In this document: positions 1 to 6,072 of the stretch, one piece after another
Position numbering within the stretch: the first letter of the stretch is position 1
How the letters are laid out: every line of letters starts with the position of its first letter
Assembly (NCBI GenBank): GCA_030696435.1
Contig: JAUYSF010000478.1
Span: 1-13,005, forward strand
DNA: 13,005 bases
Source: Desulfoprunum sp.
GTDB lineage: Bacteria > Desulfobacterota > Desulfobulbia > Desulfobulbales > Desulfocapsaceae
Direction of reading: 5' to 3'
The notes under the pieces: model-generated
What the model was told of the DNA's origin: nothing
Databases searched by the model: none
Seen by the model: only the letters and a program-made list of their open reading frames with translations
Position numbers and translations under genes: made by a program

Positions 1-207
1 CAATTCTCCCACGATGCGACGCGGATCACAACTGTTGCATCACACGGGAGGGATTGCGACACATCCACATTTTTGTTGTATATCCATCAAGATAGGCAAA
101 TTGACAAACTTACCGATACTCAAAGGACTCTTGCGCTCTACCTGTTTTCACGGATTACGGCAAAAGTAGATGGAAACACTCAGACACGTGAGCACCAACG
201 AAAAGAT

Positions 208-242
208 GCCGACGAGTGCGGCGTGGAGCCGCACTCGTCGGC
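208..242 (-). terminator. Rho-independent terminator of the ftsH-redox operon
   Basis: A perfect 15-bp inverted repeat (arms 208-222 and 228-242) encloses a 5-nt loop. On the minus strand the GC-rich stem is followed within three bases by TTTT. It lies about 60 bp past the stop codon of the HybB/NrfD-like gene, where the minus-strand operon should end. On the plus strand no T-run follows the stem, so it appears to work in one direction only. The bases to the left of it (1-207) show no convincing gene or site. Confidence 0.82.
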
Positions 243-300
243 CGGCCAGGATGTCATGTGAGTTGGCATGGGAAAAAGGAATCAGGAACAACAGACTCTA

Positions 301-1560
301 TTATCGGGAAGGAGATTCCTGCCAATCGAAAACAATCGGCAAGCGATAGACGATAAAGCGATACACCACACAGTAGACGGCATAGAGGGTGATGGTCAGC
401 CAAATCTCCTTCCAATGCGGAACCTCCAGGTATAATTGATAGTTAAAACAAAATATTGCGGTATTTAGACGATTCCAGACAATCCCGATAACCGTGATAA
501 AGGCGGCAAAGCGAACTGTCCCAACCGCCCCGCTGCGAACACCGCCGGCAAAAAGCAGCATCGGCAGCACTACCCCAAGGCCGATTTCCAGGAGATAGTA
601 GCCTCCCCAGCCGGTGAGGAGATGTTCCCACTCGTTATCATGGGCCAGGGCGACCAGCTTTATCACCAGGTAGGTGATCATGGCATAGGACGCACCCTTG
701 GCAAGCCCCAGGGTTATCCGGTCAAGACTTGCCGTGAAATCCCTGCCGCAGCGCCAGGGCAGGTAGCGGGCGATCAGGGTGGAGCTGACGATGACCATGG
801 CCAGGCCGCCGAAAACGGCGGAGCAGAGAAAATGGATCCATTGGAATTCGGTCGATAGCCAGAGGGGATGGAGCTTGCTCGGGGCATAGGTAAAGAGGGC
901 GCCAAGGGCTCCCTGATGCAGGGTGGAGAGGATAATGCCGGCGATAGTAAGACCCAGGGCGATGCGTTTGATGTGCTTTTTCCAAGCCGGCCTGCCCAGC
1001 CACTCGAACAGGGCCGGCAGGACCTCGGCGATCTGCACCGAGAGATAGGTGGCGACATGCCAGGCCACCAGAAAGAGTACTGAGGCAGGGCCGAACGAGA
1101 CAAACATGGGATAAGCAAGCCGCCAGGGCATCCCGAGATCCACCTCCAGATAGACAACGGCGAAAAAATAACCGAGAAGGCCGTTGAGCAGAGCCAGACG
1201 TTCAATGGGATGGAAATCCGTTCTGCCAAACAGGGTGACCGTGGTCCCGAGGAGAAACCCCGAGGCCGACAGGGGAACCATGCCGAACAGACCGAACCCG
1301 AGAAAAAGCCCCCAGGGATAATCATTGGAGGCATGCGTTACCGCCCCCAGACCATAGATATAGCGCTGCAGAAGAAGCGGCAGGCCCACGGAAAAGAGTA
1401 TCAGGAGCAGCCAGTTCACCGGGTTGCGCCACACCTGCCGCAGGTACTGGTCCATTGTCAGGCCGAGGAGCAGCCGCTCTTTTAAGCTCCAGGACGTTCC
1501 ATCGATCTTGCTCGAGCCGCTGACGGGTGCGTACACGTTTTCGGAGATTGCCGTCCTCAT
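301..1560 (-). CDS. HybB/NrfD-family integral membrane quinone-interacting subunit
   Basis: This 419-residue protein is very hydrophobic, with about ten predicted membrane segments after a polar N-terminal stretch of roughly 45 residues. It resembles the HybB/HmcC branch of the NrfD family. The segment STLHQGALGALF, around residue 212, matches the conserved LHQSSLGxLF stretch of that branch. In known complexes such subunits bind menaquinone and pass electrons to or from a periplasmic FeS partner. The gene follows that partner here: its ATG overlaps the stop codon of the HybA-like gene as ATGA, with an AGGAGGGGG ribosome-binding site inside the upstream gene. The length is near that of E. coli HybB (about 390 residues). 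It ends with TAA and is followed by the operon terminator. The family is secure; the direction of electron flow cannot be read from the sequence. Confidence 0.9.
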   Translation of the reverse strand: MRTAISENVYAPVSGSSKIDGTSWSLKERLLLGLTMDQYLRQVWRNPVNWLLLILFSVGLPLLLQRYIYGLGAVTHASNDYPWGLFLGFGLFGMVPLSASGFLLGTTVTLFGRTDFHPIERLALLNGLLGYFFAVVYLEVDLGMPWRLAYPMFVSFGPASVLFLVAWHVATYLSVQIAEVLPALFEWLGRPAWKKHIKRIALGLTIAGIILSTLHQGALGALFTYAPSKLHPLWLSTEFQWIHFLCSAVFGGLAMVIVSSTLIARYLPWRCGRDFTASLDRITLGLAKGASYAMITYLVIKLVALAHDNEWEHLLTGWGGYYLLEIGLGVVLPMLLFAGGVRSGAVGTVRFAAFITVIGIVWNRLNTAIFCFNYQLYLEVPHWKEIWLTITLYAVYCVVYRFIVYRLPIVFDWQESPSR

Positions 1561-2492
1561 TTTTCCCCCTCCTGCTCATTTTCACTTGTTGTTTCCTGAT
1601 GTTGCCCCTTGCGGGTGGCCAGCAGATGAAAACCCGCAAACAGCGCCGGCCAGATCGTCAGGACCATCGGTACCATACCCAGGAAGTTCTTTACCGAATC
1701 GAGTATCGGTTCGTGGGGGATCTCCATATCGAAGCCGACTTCAGCAAACGGCACAGGCGAGAGATACAGCCATGACGTGCCTCCCGCCTCATATTCACCG
1801 TAGATATGGTCGACATAGCTTCCTCTGTTTTCCTCTATCCGGCGGCGACCGATCTTGATCAGTTCCTCACGTTTGCCGAACACCAGTGCCTCCTGGGGGC
1901 AGGCCTCCACACAGGCCGGCGGCTTGCCGTACTTCAGCCTGGTATCGTAGCAGAAGATGCATTTGAGAATGCGGGGATCAAAGGCGCTTGAATATTTGAA
2001 GGTCGGGATATAGAAAGGACAGGCCACCATGCAAGTCCTGCAACCGACGCAGACATCGGGATTATAGATGACCGCTCCTTCGGGCGTCTTGGTGTAGGCG
2101 TTGACGAAACAGGACGAGAGACAGGCCGGTTCCTGGCAGTGATTGCACTGCACCTTTTTGAACAAGGGGTGCTCCTGCCCCGGCACCTCGTAGCGGTTGA
2201 CTACCGTATAGCAGTTTTCATCGGTACGCCTCTGCTGGCCATGCTCATCGTTTGCAAAAACAGTATCGTCAGTGAACGGCAGATCGGGGGGCGGCAGATG
2301 CTGTTCGGCATTGCAGGCCGCCTCGCAACTCCTGCATCCCACGCAGCGACTCAAATCAACCAGCACGCCCAGGCTCTCCGTATACTTTTTCACCTGGTGC
2401 GCCGATCCGGCCGCGGGGCGCTGCAGCAGTGTCGCGATTGTCGCAGCCACCCCGCTTTTCAGGATTGTTCTTCGGCTTGTTTTCTCAGACAT
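1557..2492 (-). CDS. Tat-exported 4x[4Fe-4S] electron-transfer protein, HybA-like
   Basis: This 311-residue protein begins with a twin-arginine signal (SRRTILK at residues 6-12, then a hydrophobic stretch), so it should be exported folded with its cofactors. Sixteen cysteines form four cluster-binding groups: C50/53/56/60, C116/119/124/128, C148/151/154/158 and C178/181/194/198. A hydrophobic segment near residues 269-293 followed by a charged tail is a C-terminal membrane anchor, as in HybA (about 328 residues). It would relay electrons between the membrane NrfD-like subunit and the periplasmic cytochrome. It starts 51 bp after the cytochrome stop with its own strong AAGGAGA site, the only non-overlapping junction in the operon. 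Its stop overlaps the next ATG. Related proteins also serve in Hmc-type and Geobacter Cbc-type complexes, so the name HybA need not imply a hydrogenase. Confidence 0.92.
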   Translation of the reverse strand: MSEKTSRRTILKSGVAATIATLLQRPAAGSAHQVKKYTESLGVLVDLSRCVGCRSCEAACNAEQHLPPPDLPFTDDTVFANDEHGQQRRTDENCYTVVNRYEVPGQEHPLFKKVQCNHCQEPACLSSCFVNAYTKTPEGAVIYNPDVCVGCRTCMVACPFYIPTFKYSSAFDPRILKCIFCYDTRLKYGKPPACVEACPQEALVFGKREELIKIGRRRIEENRGSYVDHIYGEYEAGGTSWLYLSPVPFAEVGFDMEIPHEPILDSVKNFLGMVPMVLTIWPALFAGFHLLATRKGQHQETTSENEQEGEK

Positions 2493-2543
2493 CAGCGTCT
2501 CTCCTTGGTTGTTCCATGGTCCCGGCCAAGCGTTCCGGGCCTC

Positions 2544-3032
2544 TCATTTCTTCACCGCCATGCGTTTGCGCCCTGCCGCCGTAAGGGTATGACAGTCCTG
2601 ACAGGCAACTGGGCCGCCCTCCGCCCGGTGACAGCCGAGACACTGCAGGTGCAGCGCTCCCCGCAGACCGGGTTTGTCGATATGATAGACAGCGGCAGCG
2701 GTTGGCGTGACGACAGCCGGTGTTTCGGGCCGCTTAACAACGTGACAGCCCGAACAGGACACGTCGGGGAGAGCCTTGGATTCGGCGTGGCAGCGCTTGC
2801 AGGAGGGATTTTCCGTGCCATCCCCGGTAGTGTGGTGATGGCAGGCGCTGCAGGCGAAAGCCCCGGCATGCATCGAGTGATCAAAGGTCACCGCTTCATA
2901 GAGTTCCTGGAGATACTCAATATTGATCGTTTCCGGGATCTCATCCGCCTCCATCGCCCAGCCGGCCGGACCAGGCCAGATTATCGAAATGAGCAACCAC
3001 ATTGTCGTCACAGCCTTCTGTGCGCTTTTCAT
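2544..3032 (-). CDS. Secreted pentahaem cytochrome c, class III-like
   Basis: This 162-residue protein has a Sec signal peptide (lysines near the N-terminus, hydrophobic core about residues 10-22, likely cleavage after GWA at residue 26). It carries five CXXCH haem motifs at residues 61-65, 78-82, 93-97, 131-135 and 144-148. The segment FDHSMH just before the first haem is typical of tetrahaem cytochromes c3, where such histidines act as distal ligands. Other candidate ligands are H66, H67, H117 and H128. It is probably the periplasmic electron acceptor or donor for the FeS and NrfD-like subunits encoded next. Its ATG overlaps the ftsH stop as ATGA, with AAGGAG upstream, so its translation is likely coupled to the protease. 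Standard c3 has four haems; the fifth makes this a variant. I do not recognise a named orthologue. Confidence 0.92.
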   Translation of the reverse strand: MKSAQKAVTTMWLLISIIWPGPAGWAMEADEIPETINIEYLQELYEAVTFDHSMHAGAFACSACHHHTTGDGTENPSCKRCHAESKALPDVSCSGCHVVKRPETPAVVTPTAAAVYHIDKPGLRGALHLQCLGCHRAEGGPVACQDCHTLTAAGRKRMAVKK

Positions 3033-4888
3033 GCCGTGATCTCCTTAGCTGTAGAGCTATCCTGCGTTGACTGACCGTCGTTGACCGGCTTTCTCCGACT
3101 TTGCCGTTCCTTCGTCCCGGCTGTCGTGGAACAGCGCATGACAATGTCTATCTCGTCTGCGTCGATGGTTTCGTTGACCAGCAGTATCTCGGCCAGGTCG
3201 TGGATCAGTCGATTGTGACCACGCAGCAGCTTTTCCGTTTCGGCGTAGCAGTCATTGATGATCCGCCGTATTTCAAGGTCGATCTCCCGGGCCGTGGCCT
3301 CGCTGAAACTGCCCTGCGTATCGATATCGCCCAGGAACTGATGCTGTTTTCGCCGAAAGACGACGGACCCCAGGGCGCTGCTCATGCCCCATTCACAGAC
3401 CAGCCGACCGGCGATATCGGTGGCGGCGGCGATATCGTTCGCCGCCCCGGTGGAAAGATGGTTGAAGACAATTTTTTCAGCGACCCGACCACCCAGCAGG
3501 ACCTTGATCCTGTTCAACAGATAGACGAGCGAATAGGTGTAACGTTCCTCGAAGGGCACCTGCTGCGTCAGGCCCAGGGCCATGCCGCGTGGAATGATGG
3601 TGATTTTATGCAACTGATCGGTTTCCGGCAAAAGCCTTGCGACAATCGCATGGCCGGCCTCGTGGTAGGCAATCACCCTTCGTTCCTGTTCATTGATGGC
3701 GGCATTCCGGCGCTCAAGCCCCATCACGATTTTGTCCTTGGCCTCCTCAAAATCACTGATCTCCACCGCCTGTTTTTTCAGCCGGGCGGCAGTCAGGGCC
3801 GCCTCGTTGACCAGATTTGCGATATCCGCGCCGCTGAATCCCGGAATACCCTGGGCTATCAGAGGCAGGTTCAAGGCCGGAGAAACGGTGACCTGCCGGG
3901 TATGCACCTCGAGAATCCTTATCCGGCCGTGCAGATTGGGCAGGGAAACCGTCAACTGCCGGTCAAATCTGCCGGGCCGGAGCAGGGCCGGATCGAGAAT
4001 GTCAGGCCGGTTTGTCGCTCCGACAACGATCACCGTTTCGTTGCTGGAAAAGCCATCCATCTCAACCAGCAGGGCATTGAGCGTCTGCTCGCGTTCTTCG
4101 TGGGACCCATTGTTGCCGCCTCCTCTCCTGCTGCCTATTGCATCAATTTCATCAATAAAAACGATGCACGGCGCCGTCTTTTTGGCCAGGCCGAACAGTT
4201 CCCGCACCCTGGAGGCACCGACACCGGCGAACATCTCGACAAAGTCCGAGCCGCCTATCGAGTAAAAAGGCACGGAGGCCTCTCCGGCGATGGCTCTGGC
4301 CAGCAGGGTCTTGCCGGTCCCCGGAGGGCCCTGCAGCAGAACGCCTTTAGGTATGCGGCCGCCGAGCATGTTGTATTTCTCGTGGTGTTTTAAAAAGTCC
4401 ACGACCTCAATCAATTCTTCCCGAACCTCGTCTATCCCGGCCACATCGGCGAAGGTCTTGGTGTCGCCTGGCCCGGTCCTTATCTGAAATCGCTTGTCTT
4501 TCCAGATGCCGCCGCCACCGTACTGACGGGTTCTGAAAACAAACCCCAGGCCGGCCAGGAGCATCAGCAGCAGGATTATGCCCTTCATCCGGGACAATAT
4601 GGACGGCGGTTCCTCGACGGTGATGGTCGCTTTACTTGCCAGGAGGAGCGGCATAAGAGAGGGAATATCTGGAGAAAAGGTCCTGAATGGGTGTCCCTGG
4701 CTGTCTTCAGCCCGGATCTCCGGGCCCTGCATATGCACTGCGGCTACCCGCCCATCCTGCAGATCACTGAGAAAATCCGTGTAGCTCCGATCGGGAGGCG
4801 TCGTCTCGAGCAACCAGGCGTTATAGCCGAGGACCGCCAGAGTCGTCAGGAAGATGAGCAGCAAGCCGATCTGCACCCTGTTTTTCAT
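3029..4888 (-). CDS. ftsH: ATP-dependent zinc metalloprotease FtsH (operon-specific paralogue)
   Basis: FtsH is a membrane-anchored AAA+ hexamer that extracts and degrades membrane and short-lived proteins. I start it at the ATG ending at 4888 (619 residues), because GGGGAG lies just upstream and the two-segment membrane topology begins there; the frame is open upstream to 4999 but that part is non-homologous. Visible parts are membrane segments at about 4-26 and 102-118, a periplasmic domain between them, Walker A GPPGTGKT (187-194), Walker B with FIDEID (244-249), the arginine-finger region near LRPGRFDR (303-310), zinc site HEAGH (409-413) and the third ligand D485. The central pore motif reads MFAGVG (219-224) where most FtsH proteins have MFVGVG. 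The start overlaps the stop of the transposase-like gene and the stop overlaps the cytochrome start. The location suggests a specialised quality-control role for the redox complex rather than the housekeeping copy; that role is inferred. Confidence 0.95.
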   Translation of the reverse strand: MKNRVQIGLLLIFLTTLAVLGYNAWLLETTPPDRSYTDFLSDLQDGRVAAVHMQGPEIRAEDSQGHPFRTFSPDIPSLMPLLLASKATITVEEPPSILSRMKGIILLLMLLAGLGFVFRTRQYGGGGIWKDKRFQIRTGPGDTKTFADVAGIDEVREELIEVVDFLKHHEKYNMLGGRIPKGVLLQGPPGTGKTLLARAIAGEASVPFYSIGGSDFVEMFAGVGASRVRELFGLAKKTAPCIVFIDEIDAIGSRRGGGNNGSHEEREQTLNALLVEMDGFSSNETVIVVGATNRPDILDPALLRPGRFDRQLTVSLPNLHGRIRILEVHTRQVTVSPALNLPLIAQGIPGFSGADIANLVNEAALTAARLKKQAVEISDFEEAKDKIVMGLERRNAAINEQERRVIAYHEAGHAIVARLLPETDQLHKITIIPRGMALGLTQQVPFEERYTYSLVYLLNRIKVLLGGRVAEKIVFNHLSTGAANDIAAATDIAGRLVCEWGMSSALGSVVFRRKQHQFLGDIDTQGSFSEATAREIDLEIRRIINDCYAETEKLLRGHNRLIHDLAEILLVNETIDADEIDIVMRCSTTAGTKERQSRRKPVNDGQSTQDSSTAKEITA

Positions 4889-5787
4889 ACCCGTCTCCCC
4901 TCGTTGTCCCTCTGATGCTGACGCGTCTTGCCGATACGGGCGGAAAAGGCGACAAGACCCGTCAAAAGATGATCCAGAACCGCCAGACGATCGGTCCAAA
5001 AGGAGGTGTTGCAGCGAAAGCTGAATTCATCCAGATAACTCTGCAGGTAACGGCTGTCGATTGCCCCCCGAAACACCGTCGCCAGCCACGTCTCTGTTTC
5101 CTGAAGCAGAAGTCGGCCCTGTTCAAGCTGTTCGACCGACGGTTGTCCGCAGAGATACGATTCCTGCAGACATTCGCGCAACGGCCAGTCCCTTTCTCTG
5201 ACCATTAATGCGGTGTTTGGCTGAATCAGGATCTTCGCGGCAGCCGTAAGCGCTTCAGCCGAACGTGTCTCGAGCACGACAAACTTCACCCTCTTTTTGG
5301 TCTCTTTACAATTCTTCAGTTCCAGGGCAATCCCGATGTCCGGGGTTGTCTTGTCGGCAGCCGTTACGACCGGCAGCGAGACAATGTCAAAAAAAACTAT
5401 GCCGCAGCAGGGTGCGGATTCGGCAAGAGCAGCGGCTCGCCTGATTTTCTGCAGCCAGATCCAGGCTGTCTGATAGCATGAGAGGCCCATGAGCTGCTGG
5501 AGTTCCCGGGCGCTGATTCCCCGACTCTGCAGACAGAACTGCCTGGCCACCTGCATCCAGGCCATCAGGCTGTTCTTGCTGCCATGCATCAGGGTGTGGG
5601 CGGTAATCGAAGTCTGTTTGCGGCAATATCGGCAGACCACGACATAGGCCGGGGCTATATCTTTCTGCACTTCCCCGCAAAACGGACACGTAAAACCCCA
5701 TGGCCAGCGTTTCCGAAACAGATAGGACACGCATGCGTGTTCATTGGCCAAAAATCCATCCGCCTTCAGTTTGTGAGAAGCAGCCAT
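4885..5787 (-). CDS. Transposase-derived zinc-ribbon protein (IS1595/ISXO2-like, apparently domesticated)
   Basis: With a start at the ATG ending at 5787 the product is 300 residues. That start has AGGGG upstream and sits about 44 bp after the predicted sigma-54 start site; the frame is open to 6024 but the extension crosses the promoter. The N-terminal part matches IS1595-type transposases: a zinc ribbon with C34/C37 and C52/C55, then a helical region up to about residue 118. The C-terminal RYLQSYLDEFSFRCN (246-260) is the family's characteristic end segment. The catalytic region between is degenerate. D134 is followed by IVS rather than the usual E-t-y-v-G-G run, and the TDG motif is replaced by RERD near 197-200. 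No inverted repeats flank the gene, and its stop overlaps the ftsH start. It is probably no longer a transposase. A DNA-binding regulatory role is possible but unproven. Confidence 0.75.
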   Translation of the reverse strand: MAASHKLKADGFLANEHACVSYLFRKRWPWGFTCPFCGEVQKDIAPAYVVVCRYCRKQTSITAHTLMHGSKNSLMAWMQVARQFCLQSRGISARELQQLMGLSCYQTAWIWLQKIRRAAALAESAPCCGIVFFDIVSLPVVTAADKTTPDIGIALELKNCKETKKRVKFVVLETRSAEALTAAAKILIQPNTALMVRERDWPLRECLQESYLCGQPSVEQLEQGRLLLQETETWLATVFRGAIDSRYLQSYLDEFSFRCNTSFWTDRLAVLDHLLTGLVAFSARIGKTRQHQRDNEGRRV

Positions 5788-5842
5788 ATGTTCCGTACCC
5801 CTGGCGAAAATGATGATGCCTATCCTGCTCAATGGTGGAGAA

Positions 5843-5857
5843 GCATAAGTTATGCCA
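5843..5857 (-). promoter_or_regulatory. Sigma-54 (-24/-12) promoter of the ftsH-redox operon
   Basis: The minus strand reads TGGCATAACTTATGC, close to the sigma-54 consensus TGGCAC-N5-TTGCA, with the invariant GG and GC exactly ten bases apart. Transcription should start about 12 bases past the GC, near 5831. That leaves a leader of about 44 bases before the chosen ATG of the transposase-like gene. The gene directly upstream encodes an NtrC-family activator, which fits. The -12 box has ATGC where TTGC is preferred. Confidence 0.72.
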
Positions 5858-5892
5858 GAGACTCGGGTATCTGGGGAAAATCCACCGTATCG

Positions 5893-5919
5893 GCAGATGC
5901 GTAACACGCGCATATCTGC
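5893..5919. promoter_or_regulatory. Imperfect inverted repeat, candidate activator site
   Basis: The arm GCAGATGCG (5893-5901) is mirrored by CGCATATCTGC (5909-5919), which differs only by an inserted AT. It lies 36-62 bp upstream of the -24 box of the sigma-54 promoter, so it could bind the NtrC-family regulator or another factor. Function is inferred from symmetry and position only. Confidence 0.35.
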
Positions 5920-5960
5920 AACAGCTGGGTATTTAGGGATAAACAGAGAAAAAGGGGAAC

Positions 5961-5986
5961 TGATCAGGGAAGGCTGCGCCTGATCA
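5961..5986. promoter_or_regulatory. Perfect 8-bp inverted repeat, candidate enhancer (UAS) or weak terminator
   Basis: TGATCAGG (5961-5968) and CCTGATCA (5979-5986) form a perfect inverted repeat with a 10-bp spacer; each arm also contains the palindrome TGATCA. Its centre is about 140 bp upstream of the predicted sigma-54 start site, a normal distance for an NtrC-type enhancer. On the minus strand a CCCCTTTTT run begins a few bases after the stem. The element could therefore instead terminate the regulator transcript, although the stem is short and the spacer long for that. Confidence 0.42.
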
Positions 5987-6072
5987 CCGAAGGGAGATCC
6001 GGCGTGTGGGGCTGCAACACTCAAGAGGGATTACAACATAAGTGTGGCGACAGATGTGTAGGATACTACCTG

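Noticed and set aside
73..261. Short plus-strand frame near the left edge
   Set aside because: It reads through the terminator stem, begins at a non-ATG codon, and has no recognisable product.
2139..3074. 311-codon open frame on the plus strand
   Set aside because: It runs antisense across the FeS gene and the cytochrome gene, both of which have unmistakable cysteine motifs on the minus strand.
3101..4393. 430-codon open frame on the plus strand
   Set aside because: It is antisense to the AAA+ and protease parts of ftsH and has no domain-like composition.
4889..4999. 37-residue N-terminal extension of FtsH
   Set aside because: It overlaps the end of the transposase-like gene and precedes the normal membrane-anchor start. 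The ATG at 4888 has a strong ribosome site and typical FtsH topology.
5788..6024. 79-residue N-terminal extension of the transposase-like protein
   Set aside because: It would cover the sigma-54 promoter and both inverted repeats, and its composition is unlike the family. The downstream ATG has a better ribosome site and begins where family similarity begins.
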